Shown piece by piece: positions 1 to 8,576 of a stretch of DNA of 64,000 bases. The DNA comes from JAKLQR01 sp963753165 (GTDB taxonomy: Bacteria > Nitrospirota > Thermodesulfovibrionia > Thermodesulfovibrionales > SM23-35): the NCBI GenBank assembly GCA_963753165.1, contig CAVWBP010000024.1:1-64000 (forward strand). Direction: 5' to 3'. Below the pieces are notes generated by a model that searched no databases, was not told the DNA's origin, and saw only the letters and a list, made by a program, of their open reading frames with translations. How positions within the stretch are numbered: the first letter of the stretch is position 1; the number at the start of each line of letters is the position of its first letter. The position numbers and the translations under genes were made by a program.

Positions 1-350
1 AATAAAAAACTGTTAACACGAAGCGAAAATCGTTATTCTCCATTTTGGAGATAAAAGCTTCAGAGGTTGAGACATCTCCATAAACCGCGTAAAGAATAAA
101 AGATGATACGCAAAAAACTATAAAATCATCCAAAGTAATTTTGTCGTTTAAAAAATATCGTTGTTGAATTTCATTTGTCAGTGTCACCCAACGAAAAATA
201 TCTATAGCTATTGACTTGATGAAGAAATGTTGAAGTCTATTTGAACTCCTGAAGTTGTTTGTTCGTGGCTGAAAGAGATATGTTGAGTTGTTTCAGGCTG
301 GAGGTTAGCTTCTCTATAAAGGGATTATGTTTATTGAGTCTTGAAGAGGT
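1..350 (-). pseudogene. AT-rich coding-like remnant of unknown function, frameshifted and cut by the window edge
   Basis: Two minus-strand frames read as plausible protein but neither has a convincing start. Frame A (about 350-237) contains EKLTSSLKQLNISLSATNKQ and then stops; frame B (292-1) continues with FIKSIAIDIFRWVTLTNEIQ and a hydrophobic FIVFCVSSFILYAVYG stretch, and is still open at position 1. The overlap suggests one gene with a frameshift near 240-290. The stretch is much more AT-rich than the neighbouring redox operon. No family recognised. The nearest gene ends at 400, so 350-400 holds only an A/T-rich spacer. Confidence 0.3.
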
Positions 351-399
351 TCAAATTTAAGGAAAATCCGTTATCTCTTTTTCTTTTTGTATCTCTTTA

Positions 400-1917
400 T
401 TAAGATTTGAGGATCATTTGGTTTATGGACGAACGTGTTTCTCCAACAGAGGTAACCCTAACAGCAGCCTTATCGCGGACAGGACATTTGTTCTCGCAGA
501 TACCACATCCGATGCATAGATTGGGGTCTATGTAGGGACGCTTAAGTGTTTTTACTGTTCCATCCCGGAGTTGCACTTCAACGGTCTTGAACCATATTGC
601 TTTAGGTGATGTGGGACAGACCTCTTCACAGACGATGCAGTCTGTATGCATTGCCCATGGCAAACATCTTCCCTGATCGTAAAAGGCGGTGCCGATCTTT
701 ACCGGCTTTTGTCCTGCACCCCGACCCAGTTTTGTTTCAACCGTGAGCGGTGAAATCGCACCGGTTGGGCATACCTGGCTGCAAAGCACGCAGTTATACT
801 CACAGTAACCGATCCGGTTAATCAGGAGCGGTGTCCAGATTCCTTCAAAGCCTGCCTCTATGAGCGCTGGCTGAATAACATTGGTGGGACAAACCTTCAT
901 ACATTCGCCACATTTAATACACCTCCTCAGGAAGTCTCCCTCGGGAATAGAGCCGGGAGGTCTTATCACACGGGGCTGGGGGGAAGTCCCGGATGCGATG
1001 GTACTTCGCATCATCGGAAAGAGGATAACTCCTGTAAGTGCAGTCTCAATCAGCCTTCGGCGGTTCACATCAAGAGGCTTATGCACTGAACTTGAAGTGT
1101 TCGGTAAACCGTAATGGATTGCATTTTCAGGACAGTCCTCGATACAGTTCATGCAGAGGTGGCATTCAGTGACCCGGAGTGCTGCATGCGGATCGCATCC
1201 ACCGTGACAGTGATTGAGGCATTTCTTGCAGTCGGTACAGAGTTCGACATCGCGCCTTATGCTGAGCAGCGGCTTGAAGGAAAGCAGTCCGAGGAGCGCT
1301 CCAAGTGGACAGACTGCACGGCACCAGAATCGTGGCAGGAACCTGTTTGCAAATATCACTGCAATGAAAATCAACCCTATGAATGTTCCGCCGTGGAAGA
1401 GAGGCTGCTTCAGATAAATCCAGTCCCTTCCATAGTTGACGGCTGGAAACAGACCAATCACGAATGACCTTGTTATGAAAGAGATAGGGTCTAGCAATCC
1501 TGTCTGGAGTGAACCGAAAGCAGCGAGGATAAGGAACAGGGCAAGGATATAGTATTTAAGACGGTAGAGGGTGCGATAGGAATTTAGTGCAACCGTATCA
1601 ACAGCCCTCAATTTATTGAAGATACTTCCGGCAATCTGGTTGATGATCCCCATGGGACAGACCCAGGAACAGAAAAAGCGGCCCAGAAAGAGCGTTCCAA
1701 TAATGATAACAAGTGAAAGGGCAAGACCCTTGTAGACCGTCCAGCTCGTAAGAAAGGAGGCGAGCGCAGTGAGAGGATCAAGTTCCAGAAAGAGCGGGGT
1801 TTCATAACCTTTCATGCGACCGAAGCTTGTAAGCCAGAGGAGAAGCACGAATAGGACCAAAAAAAAGGCAGCATAAATCCGCCTGATGTTCCGCAATGTC
1901 AGTATTTTTCGCATCAT
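400..1917 (-). CDS. NapH/NapG-like membrane polyferredoxin (4Fe-4S)
   Basis: Predicted membrane-bound electron carrier. The first ~220 residues hold about four to five hydrophobic helices around the NapH-type motif FCSWVCPMGIINQ (~res 82-95) and CRAVCPLG (~198-205). The remainder carries a series of 4Fe-4S motifs: CTDCKKCLNHC, CHLCMNCIEDCP, CIKCGECMKVCP, CVLCSQVCP, CIVCEEVCP and CIGCGICENKCP. This resembles a NapH membrane part fused to a NapG-like ferredoxin part, longer than either alone (505 aa). It overlaps the upstream DUF362 gene by 4 nt (ATGA), so the two are probably translationally coupled. It is the last gene of a minus-strand cluster with aldo/keto reductase, DUF6599-type and DUF362 genes, suggesting quinol-linked electron delivery to an unidentified partner. 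No periplasmic nitrate reductase gene is nearby, so a Nap role is unlikely. Confidence 0.85.
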   Translation of the reverse strand: MMRKILTLRNIRRIYAAFFLVLFVLLLWLTSFGRMKGYETPLFLELDPLTALASFLTSWTVYKGLALSLVIIIGTLFLGRFFCSWVCPMGIINQIAGSIFNKLRAVDTVALNSYRTLYRLKYYILALFLILAAFGSLQTGLLDPISFITRSFVIGLFPAVNYGRDWIYLKQPLFHGGTFIGLIFIAVIFANRFLPRFWCRAVCPLGALLGLLSFKPLLSIRRDVELCTDCKKCLNHCHGGCDPHAALRVTECHLCMNCIEDCPENAIHYGLPNTSSSVHKPLDVNRRRLIETALTGVILFPMMRSTIASGTSPQPRVIRPPGSIPEGDFLRRCIKCGECMKVCPTNVIQPALIEAGFEGIWTPLLINRIGYCEYNCVLCSQVCPTGAISPLTVETKLGRGAGQKPVKIGTAFYDQGRCLPWAMHTDCIVCEEVCPTSPKAIWFKTVEVQLRDGTVKTLKRPYIDPNLCIGCGICENKCPVRDKAAVRVTSVGETRSSINQMILKS

Positions 1918-2906
1918 ATATTCAGTTCCACAATGTTAGGTGATTTCCAGTCGGAAGTCCCGATACCCCTCTTTTCGGCCATCACGATGAAAGGAATGTC
2001 TTCCACTTTCAGATCAAGAAACTTGAGTCCATAAGCTTCTACTGACACTATATCTGTTCCTGCAACAATGGTGTTCTCGACTGATACGTCCGACAGGTTT
2101 CCTCCGGTGGGACCGTTCCTTTTGAGGACCCTCGTGGCATCCATTACGGTGAGGGTAGGTCTGATCGCTGACGCAAGATCAGCAATGGCTGTATTGATAT
2201 CCTGATGCAAGCGGTTTCTCTGGCCGCCGAGTGTACCATAAAGGTTCTTCATCGCCATGGTGCATTTACTGAGCGAGTGGTGTTTTACCACCGGCAGGTT
2301 AATCACCTTGTCCGCCTGATGATAGAAGACGCTGACCGGCCATACCTTGAGAGCCTCCCCTTTTAAATCGGTGGGGACGAAGTCATTCTCAGTGGTGAAC
2401 CTGATCCTGCCTCCTGCTTTATTAACTGCCTCCTCGATACCGGAACGGGCAAAACTCCGGTGCGGGTCGTTTACCGACACATCTGTCACCCAGACTTCAG
2501 ATGCCCGCGCCTCTAGACAGAGCTTCACAACAGCGGCTACGACCGCAGGATTCGTGTTTGCCGCCTGTTCAGGCTGTCTATCCCAGGCAGCATTCGGCTT
2601 TAACAGGACTTTGTCGCCGGGGCTTACAAAACGTCCCATACCGCCGAGAGTTTCAACTGCAGCCCGAACCATCTTTTCGGCTTCTTTGCCGTGGACAACC
2701 GCAATATGAGGAAACCCGTTCTTCTCTTCAGTGCGGTAGTCCCTGAAAGTGTATATTTTGGTGGTACTCCGGCGGACCGGTTCTTTGTTGTAAAAGACAT
2801 ATCCCCATATTCCTGCGGTTGCTGCAAGGCCACAGGTTGTAGCGGTCCGGATGAGGAATTGTCTCCTGCTGATTGAGGGTTCCCTTTCGTTATTTTTCGA
2901 TGTCAT
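1914..2906 (-). CDS. DUF362 domain protein with Tat signal
   Basis: 330 aa. The N-terminus has a twin-arginine signal (SRRQFLIRTATTCGLAATAG, ~res 13-32), so export as a folded protein is predicted. The rest matches the DUF362 family: KVLLKPNAAWDR (~res 102-113), VWVTDVSVNDP, and KHHSLSKCTMAMKNLYGTLGG (~res 207-227). Function of the family is unknown; members often sit beside iron-sulphur proteins, as here. Unlike many DUF362 proteins it has no ferredoxin domain of its own; the ferredoxin is the next gene, with a 4-nt overlap. It lies downstream of a frameshifted DUF6599-type gene, gap about 20 nt. Confidence 0.8.
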   Translation of the reverse strand: MTSKNNEREPSISRRQFLIRTATTCGLAATAGIWGYVFYNKEPVRRSTTKIYTFRDYRTEEKNGFPHIAVVHGKEAEKMVRAAVETLGGMGRFVSPGDKVLLKPNAAWDRQPEQAANTNPAVVAAVVKLCLEARASEVWVTDVSVNDPHRSFARSGIEEAVNKAGGRIRFTTENDFVPTDLKGEALKVWPVSVFYHQADKVINLPVVKHHSLSKCTMAMKNLYGTLGGQRNRLHQDINTAIADLASAIRPTLTVMDATRVLKRNGPTGGNLSDVSVENTIVAGTDIVSVEAYGLKFLDLKVEDIPFIVMAEKRGIGTSDWKSPNIVELNI

Positions 2907-2925
2907 AGTATTCCCTGAAAGGTTT

Positions 2926-3901
2926 TTATCCTTTCGCTTTTACAAAATTTTCTAAGATTCCTTCATCCTCGGTCCCGAAGACACTGAAAATCGCTTCATG
3001 GGCCGGAATGAGAAACCAGTTACCTTCATATTTATCCATCACTTTGTATACTTCCTTTCCGCTCTTTTCAATCTTCTCATACGGTATCGCATATTTTTTG
3101 AAATATGTGAGAAAGGAAGACAGCAAAGATTTCATCTCTTGTCCGCTGCCTGTCACGAGAGCCACTTTGATCTTTTTGTCACCAGTTGAATATTCACGCT
3201 CGATCACATTGTGGAGAAAATCGAGGCCGCGATAGCCTCTCTTTCACAAACCTCGTTTTCTCGATCTTTCCAAGATTGGGGAATTTCGAAAAAACCTCAA
3301 AGGACCCCTTCTCCTTAGGAAGCGTATCAGCGAATACTTTCGCAAAGTTAAGTACCGGTGTCTTGGAACTGTAGGCTGTGATCTTTACATAATAGCGACC
3401 TTTGATAAAGCTTCAGACCTCCGGATGTCCTGAATCCCATATCGCCGATAGAGACCGGAGAGGCATTTTCTCCTGACTCATCAGCCAGAACTCCGAATGC
3501 CTGTATGCTTTTCCCCATATCAAAAACCTCAGCCTGTATCTCGGCCTGTTTAGCGACGGAACTGGATTCAATATATTCAGTCACGGTAAGGCCTGTAAAC
3601 CCTGCACTGATAAAATACTCTGCATGGCCGTTCACGTGTTCGTAGAGGTTTTCCTTTGTATAGCGTCTCGCCTGACCAAACTGGAGGAACCCCGCGATTT
3701 GCGGGGAAGCTGGGACAATACTCCCTTGTTCAACGGACAGAGGGGATGCAACGGGCGATACAGGGGCTTGCTGTTTTCGTCTTCTGTCCTGAAATCGATC
3801 AGTGCGGCATCATATCTTTGGCCGCTGAAATAGATGGCTGCAGCGATGCAGGGCAGCAGGCTGATGAGAAGAATACGATACCTGAGCCGAACGGATTTCA
3901 T
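2926..3901 (-). pseudogene. DUF6599-type protein, broken by three or more frameshifts
   Basis: Reading across frames gives one ~320-aa protein: a signal peptide (from 3901, RYRILLISLLPCIAAAIYF), then RRYTKENLYEHVNGHAEYF, AGFTGLTVTEYIE and AFGVLADESGENASPVSIGD, then RYYVKITAYSSKTPVLNFAK, and finally GYRGLDFLHNVIEREYSTGD to the stop at 2926. The NLYEHVNGHAEYF segment is the hallmark of the DUF6599 family as I know it. Frame changes are needed near 3640-3720, 3410 and 3243. The start overlaps the upstream aldo/keto reductase stop (TGATG), so this was the second gene of the operon. A low-complexity PLHPLCPLNKG segment before the first frameshift resembles the CCCCCTT-type repeat inserts seen elsewhere in the window. 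Confidence 0.7.
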
Positions 3902-5090
3902 CAGGCCATGAATGTCAATGAATCATGGGCATCGCAGAGCATGTTTTTTACCGGAAGACCGTACGGACAGCTGCCGATACAGACCGGATTATCACATCCT
4001 GAGCAGGCTTCTGCATTCTTCTTTAGTGATGCATAGGATTCCATCGCCCTCTTTTCCATCCCGTAGTCCTGAAAATACATCCGGTATCTCATCACTGAGG
4101 CAATTTCTACTCCTGCTGCACATGATGACTCGCATTCCCCGCAGCCGGTCCTGCAATATTCTCTGCTGTATAAACGGGTATAGCGGTCAAGAACTTTCTG
4201 GTCAGCAGAGGTGAATGCTACGCCTGAGGCCTTCAGGTAGAGTTCGATATCCGAGACCGTCTTCATCGTAACAACGAGTCCGCTTACTTCCGGATGCTTC
4301 AGCACCCACTTGAACGCTGCTTGAGAGAACTCCTGCCCTTTGCTATCAATCTTCGTGTCCTTTGCTCCTGCAAGGGTCTTCATGGCAATCACCCCTACCT
4401 TCCGTTTGTATGCTTCTTTCATAACATCAGGCAGGGCCGGGAACTTCATGAAGTTGAAAGAAGCCATGACCATATCGTAGTGGCCGGACTTTACCGCGGT
4501 CATCAGGAGTTCCTCCATATTGGTGGGTCCGTGAGAAGAGGTGGCAAGAAAACGGATTTTGCCAGCCTTTTTCAGCTCAGCTACGGCATCAAGCATCTCT
4601 CCGTCAAGCAGCCTCTTCTTTTCCGCTTCAAGGTCTTTACTCATTTCTCCGATGGCATGGACAAAGCAGAAATCGAGGTAATCTGTCTTCATTCTCGACA
4701 GGCTTCCCTCAACAGCGGCGATATAATCTTTTTTCTTTGTCCCTAAAGGGAGATGGCCGGGATAGGGGATCGGGGTACAAAATTTAGAGGCAATAATGAT
4801 TTTATCTCTCTGGATCTTGCCCATCGCTTCACCAATGGTCTTCTCAGCTGGCCGTAATCGGGAGCTGTATCAAAATAGTTGATCCCGCTGTCTACGGCCC
4901 TCAGAATCATCGACGAAGCAGAAAGCTTTCCGGTGCCAAAGGAAATATCGCTCATTTTCAGACCAGTCTTCCCGATTTCACGATAGCTTTTTACAGAAGG
5001 TGCACCCTCAACTGTTTCTGCATGAAGAGACGGAACTGCTACAGCAGCAGTTGCAAGAGCTGCTGTCTTGATAAAATCCCGACGTTTCAT
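3901..5090 (-). pseudogene. Tat-exported aldo/keto reductase with C-terminal Cys cluster, one frameshift
   Basis: Two overlapping frames make one protein. 5090-4850 encodes a Tat-like leader (MKRRDFIKTAALATAAVAVP) and the start of an AKR barrel (GKTGLKMSDISFGTG, DSGINYFDTAPDYG). After a single frameshift near 4850 it resumes as AEKTIGEAMGKIQRDKIIIA and runs to 3901. The AKR tail is followed by a ferredoxin-like cysteine region (CRTGCGECESSC, then CSGCDNPVCIGSCPYG), typical of the iron-sulphur AKR subfamily. RBS AGGAGG lies 8 nt before the ATG at 5090. It heads the redox operon and overlaps the next gene as TGATG. One inserted or deleted base would restore the reading frame, so a sequencing error is as likely as a real mutation. 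Confidence 0.8.
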
Positions 5091-5418
5091 AATGAGACCT
5101 CCTCGTCTGTCTGCTTTGTTTAACCATCCTATTTATGGATAATACCAGTTAATCTTAAGCATACAAAATCAACAGTAGTTTTTAAAGGGCATGTGAAGAG
5201 AGAGGATGTTCTGAAGTTTCTGGCCAAGCTGGACGATGACAAAACATACATATAGGATATCCAGAATCTATTTATTAAAAACGTGACTAAATCGTGACAG
5301 AACATATCGAAACATAGCCAACTATATATAACTATTAACAAGCAAAAAGTTGTAGAAGGTTGATTGATAAGGATTTATGCGGTATTTTCAAGCACTTATG
5401 GAATCCTATGGAAAATTT
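5091..5418. other. Gene-free stretch with a short coding-like remnant
   Basis: No complete gene. On the plus strand a C-terminal-like peptide (FKGHVKREDVLKFLAKLDDD, stop at 5253-5255) is readable from about 5137 but lacks a start codon and RBS. The rest is AT-rich. It lies between the AKR promoter side and a tRNA-Arg half gene, so it may be what is left of an integrated element. Confidence 0.3.
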
Positions 5419-5462
5419 TCCTAAATCTGGTGTCGCAGGTTCGATTCCTGCAGGGGGTACCA
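5419..5462 (+). other. 3' half of a tRNA-Arg(CCT) gene (probable attachment-site scar)
   Basis: The sequence can be laid out as tRNA positions 33-76: T33, anticodon CCT (5420-5422), anticodon stem 3' strand ATCTG, variable loop, T-arm GCAGG-TTCGATT-CCTGC, acceptor 3' strand AGGGGGT, discriminator A and encoded CCA (5460-5462). The 5' half is missing: the 5' flank does not pair with either the anticodon or the acceptor stem. A tRNA 3' half beginning at the anticodon loop is the typical footprint of a tyrosine-recombinase element integrated in a tRNA gene. No integrase is visible in the window. Confidence 0.6.
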
Positions 5463-5806
5463 TCCCTGACATTTAATATTATATTTTGTTTCTCTCAAAC
5501 CCGAATGCATTTGGGATTTGATTTTTGAAGAAAGCATGTCTCTTCTGCAATTGTTTACAACAAACGATTGCAAGGACGATGAGATTTGGAATTTATTGGA
5601 AGGTCTTGCAGTGATCCATGAGGGGAGAACAGATCATTGCTCAAGATTCTTAATGCATTAACGAGCACATCTATGGAGATTGCGGCTTCTCTCTCTGCTC
5701 ACACAGTCGATACTTTAAAAAAAGGTGACCCCCTGCTCAAGGTTGAGTAGCCAATAACTACGATCTAATTTTGGTCGAATACAGAATGATGAGGTCGGAT
5801 GTCAAT
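5463..5806. other. Decayed coding debris between tRNA scar and insertion sequence
   Basis: Short plus-strand frames read as protein-like but are broken. 5536-5661 encodes a 41-aa peptide (LFTTNDCKDDEIWNLLEGLA). An overlapping frame ending near 5748 reads EIAASLSAHTVDTLKKGDP, reminiscent of a LuxR-type helix-turn-helix but too short to be sure. No RBS stands out. I infer leftover element DNA. Confidence 0.3.
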
Positions 5807-5823
5807 AGTGGACACCAAAGCAT

Positions 5824-6687
5824 TCATGCGGACAACAAACCAGCATAGAATTTCTGTTCATATACGGCAGGGGATAGATATCCCAGCCTTGCCTGTCGGC
5901 GCTGCCTGTTATAGAAGACCTCGATATATTCCGTAATCTCCGTTATTGCCTCTTGCCTGGTGCTGTACCTCCGATGATGGACAAGCTCCTGTTTCAGCGT
6001 TCCCCAGAAGCTCTCCATTGGTGCATTGTCATAACAGTTTCCTTTGCGGCTCATTGATGCTGTCATCCCGAATTGCTCAAGCATTTTCCTGTAGGCAGGT
6101 GCGCAGTACTGACTCCCCCGGTCTGAGTGATGGATCAGTCCTTTTGCTGGCCGTTTAGCCGCTACGGCACGAAACAACGATTGCATAACCAGTGCTTTCG
6201 TCATCCTGGCACCCATTGCGTACCCGACGAGTTCCCCGGTAAAAAGGTCTTTGTGTCCAGCGAGATACAGCCAACCTTCATCTGTCGGAATATAGGTGAT
6301 ATCCGTCGTCCAGACCTTCCCCGGTGCAGTTGTCTCAAACTGCTGATTCAGCAGATTCTCTGCCACAGGATGGGAATGCTTTGAATCAGTCGTGGCCTTG
6401 AACTTCTTCTTCTGTTTGCAGCGTATGCCGAGCTTCTTCCTGATACGCTTGATCCGGCAAACGCCTGCCTCAACACCGTGCTCAGCCAAATCCTTCTGTA
6501 AGCGCTCCGGACCGCAGGACTGCCGCGTCCGTTTGTGCGCTGCACGGATCTCTATTTCCAGCCGTCCCTCCTCCTGTGCCCGCTTTGACAGCGGCCTTTC
6601 CAACCATGCGTAATATCCGCTTGCCGATACGTTAAAAACACGGCTCATATAGGGAATAGGATAGTGAAGTCGCATCTCTTTCATCAT
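5824..6687 (-). CDS. IS3-family transposase OrfB (DDE integrase)
   Basis: 287 aa with an HTH_21-like N-terminus and an rve integrase core. The DDE triad is visible as TTDITYIPTDEG (first Asp, ~res 128), HHSDRGSQY (second Asp, ~187) and APMESFWGTLK (Glu, ~223), followed by the usual C-terminal ..EYIEVFYNRQRR. Start ATGATG overlaps the orfA stop. In this family the active protein is normally an OrfAB fusion made by -1 frameshifting; an A7 tract within orfA (minus strand of 6729-6735, TTA AAA AAA G) could serve as the slippery site. No internal damage seen, so the enzyme may be active. Confidence 0.92.
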   Translation of the reverse strand: MMKEMRLHYPIPYMSRVFNVSASGYYAWLERPLSKRAQEEGRLEIEIRAAHKRTRQSCGPERLQKDLAEHGVEAGVCRIKRIRKKLGIRCKQKKKFKATTDSKHSHPVAENLLNQQFETTAPGKVWTTDITYIPTDEGWLYLAGHKDLFTGELVGYAMGARMTKALVMQSLFRAVAAKRPAKGLIHHSDRGSQYCAPAYRKMLEQFGMTASMSRKGNCYDNAPMESFWGTLKQELVHHRRYSTRQEAITEITEYIEVFYNRQRRQARLGYLSPAVYEQKFYAGLLSA

Positions 6688-6998
6688 CGCGTACCGGGCA
6701 GCGACTCCTTCGCAAAGTACGCGGCCGCTTTTTTTAACAGGTCTCTCTCCATCCTGACCTCTGCCAACTCTTTCTTGACTCTTGCCAGTTCCATCTCAAG
6801 CTCCGTCAGAGGCCTGTAGTTCTTGCCTATGTCCTTCAGTTTGCCGGCCTTATGTGCCTTGACCCAGTTGCCCAAGGTCGATGGCGGTAATGACAACCTC
6901 CGCGCTGCTTCCGGCAATGACATGCTTCCGTCTATCACCATCTTTACTGCTTCCTCTCGAAACTCCTTCGTGTACCGTCCCTGCGGGATACCTTTCAT
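6684..6998 (-). CDS. IS3-family transposase OrfA (HTH)
   Basis: 104 aa: helix-turn-helix region YTKEFREEAVKMVIDG...AARRLSLPPSTLGNWVKAHK (~res 8-50) followed by a leucine-rich coiled coil (LELARVKKELAEVRMERDLLKKA type, ~res 68-94) that mediates OrfAB oligomerisation. Overlaps orfB by 4 nt. A run of seven A near the 3' end provides a plausible -1 frameshift site for making OrfAB. Confidence 0.9.
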   Translation of the reverse strand: MKGIPQGRYTKEFREEAVKMVIDGSMSLPEAARRLSLPPSTLGNWVKAHKAGKLKDIGKNYRPLTELEMELARVKKELAEVRMERDLLKKAAAYFAKESLPGTR

Positions 6999-7043
6999 CC
7001 TGACACCTCCGTCTTTGTATTTTATCTGACTTTGGTGTCCACT

Positions 7044-7747
7044 TTTTTCAGCTTATCTCACCACGGTACCCTGCGGATTTTCTGGATATTCAGGGAAGGA
7101 TTCTTTTTTCCAGTAATATCACCATACTCAATATCAGTGTCGGCGGCATTTCATTCGGCATTGATAAACATCTCAAGGAAGGGAGAACTTATGCCCTAAG
7201 GCTGGAGAGGCACGGCAAGATAATAAATCTCACGGGCACAATTATGTGGTCTACACGGTGTCCAGGCGCTCAGAAGAACGGAGACATTCCTCAACTGTAT
7301 ACTGCCGGGATGAAATTCTCGAATCTTTTAAACAGCCAGATCAGTGAGCTTGAAGGCTTCATAAAAGACAATTTCAAGGATTATCAGAAACTTGAGTCCG
7401 GCGGCCGTGGATTGAGCGGTATCAGGCTCCATGTCCGCTTTCATATCCATGAACCCGAAAAAGCGACTGTGAATTATATCGAGTATTACAAAGTAAGAAA
7501 GATCAGCCAGGGCGGTATGCTTATAGAGAGCAATTGCGCATTGGACATTGAGGATGCAGTCCCCATGACAATGACGCTTTCTGAAAGCAAAGCGCTCGCA
7601 TTCTGGGGCAGGATTGTAACAAGCCATGAAATAGAAGGGGCTGGGGGGCAACGATATGAGATTGGGATAGAATTCAGCGATATGTCAGAGTCGGACAGGG
7701 CAATACTTCAGGAATTCATTGCTTCACTCGCAGATTCTTTGCAATAA
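7044..7747 (+). pseudogene. PilZ-domain protein, 5' end removed by the IS element
   Basis: The frame is open straight out of the IS end (PRYPADFLDIQGRILFSSN...) and reads two PilZ-like modules. The first has RYPADF and NISVGGISF; the second has RLHVRF (~7430-7447) and KISQGGMLIES (~7498-7530). The RxxxR plus D/NxSxxG pattern is the c-di-GMP-binding signature, slightly degenerate here. Internal ATGs at 7244 and 7310 could still express the second domain, so a residual product is possible. The missing N-terminal codons are not found left of the IS. Convergent with the receiver-PilZ gene, suggesting a once larger c-di-GMP locus. Confidence 0.7.
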
Positions 7748-7787
7748 ATAATGCCGGTGCTCCACACACACTGCCCAAGGCCGCATC

Positions 7788-8474
7788 TTATTCCTGCCCG
7801 GCCTCTTTCCCGATAAACCTTTCTATTGCTGAATGAAAACCGGGGCTCAAGTCTATGAATTTGATGCCATACCCATTAGTGTCATGTTCTGTTGTTCTTT
7901 CAAGCAATCTGATAACTTCTGCATTCGTACTGATATGGGTAGAATCGGGAAGGTAGAAACTGCAGGTGATAGTGTCTCCATCTGCAAGGAGGGTTTCGGT
8001 ATGCAAGAGCATGCCTGATACACTGATATTTTCCCCGTAGCCGGTAAAAGGGACCCCTCTTGAAGTCACGTGGATTTTAATGCTCATGGGGATCCTTAGC
8101 GCTTTCCTCGGGGCGATACTCAGGAGCTGATGTATTTCTTCCAATAACGTCGCAGTGTTTATCGGGGCAGTGATATAAGAATTTGCCCTGCACTGCAGAC
8201 ACCGCTCAGTTTCTGATTTCGTGTCTGAACATACGATAAGAATAGAGACCCTGCGTAATTTTTTGTCATCCCGGATAAGGGAACACAAGACCTCCCCGTT
8301 CATTTTTGGAGTGTCAAGTTTTGCGATAATAAGGTCGGCTTTTTCGGTCCTGTGCAGGGCAAGCGCCTCCTCATTCTCGGATGTTGTGAATATTGTCATG
8401 TCCGATCTGTTGAGGAAACACTCCTCTTTTTCAAGGACCGCTTTGATGTCTTCCGGGATAATGACCTTTTTCAT
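7788..8474 (-). CDS. Degenerate receiver domain fused to PilZ domain
   Basis: 228 aa. Residues 1-120 follow a CheY-like fold (DLIIAKLDTPKMNGEVLC, SILIVCSDTKSETE, then PINTATLLEEI). The usual phospho-acceptor Asp position (DLIIxD) is Lys here, with an Asp two residues later, and the N-terminal acidic pair is reduced (IIPED). Phosphorylation is therefore doubtful. Residues ~125-225 are a PilZ domain: RKALRIP gives RxxxR, and ENISVSGMLLHTE gives NxSxxG, so c-di-GMP binding is predicted. Such proteins usually control motility, pili or exopolysaccharide by protein contact. Downstream of rsmG on the same strand, gap ~100 nt. Confidence 0.8.
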   Translation of the reverse strand: MKKVIIPEDIKAVLEKEECFLNRSDMTIFTTSENEEALALHRTEKADLIIAKLDTPKMNGEVLCSLIRDDKKLRRVSILIVCSDTKSETERCLQCRANSYITAPINTATLLEEIHQLLSIAPRKALRIPMSIKIHVTSRGVPFTGYGENISVSGMLLHTETLLADGDTITCSFYLPDSTHISTNAEVIRLLERTTEHDTNGYGIKFIDLSPGFHSAIERFIGKEAGQE

Positions 8475-8576
8475 AAAGACCCTGTTAACGTACAGTATAT
8501 ATACAAAGGGAAAGACTGTAAAGTATACGGGGTATAAGTATACAGGGAAGTTTGGACCTCATCATGCGAGGCCTCA

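Larger units (their letters stand above)
5807..7043 (-). mobile_element. IS3-family insertion sequence, apparently complete
   Basis: About 1.24 kb bounded by perfect 14-bp inverted repeats, AGTGGACACCAAAG at 5807-5820 and its complement at 7030-7043. It carries overlapping orfA and orfB on the minus strand, the IS3 arrangement. No obvious 3-bp target duplication is seen (AAT left, TTT right when the repeats are taken as ends), so one flank may have been rearranged after insertion. The right end enters a PilZ gene whose 5' part is not found on the left side. Confidence 0.9.

Noticed and set aside
5129..5341. 70-aa minus-strand ORF
   Set aside because: No RBS, odd composition and no homology that I recognise; it lies over a plus-strand remnant.
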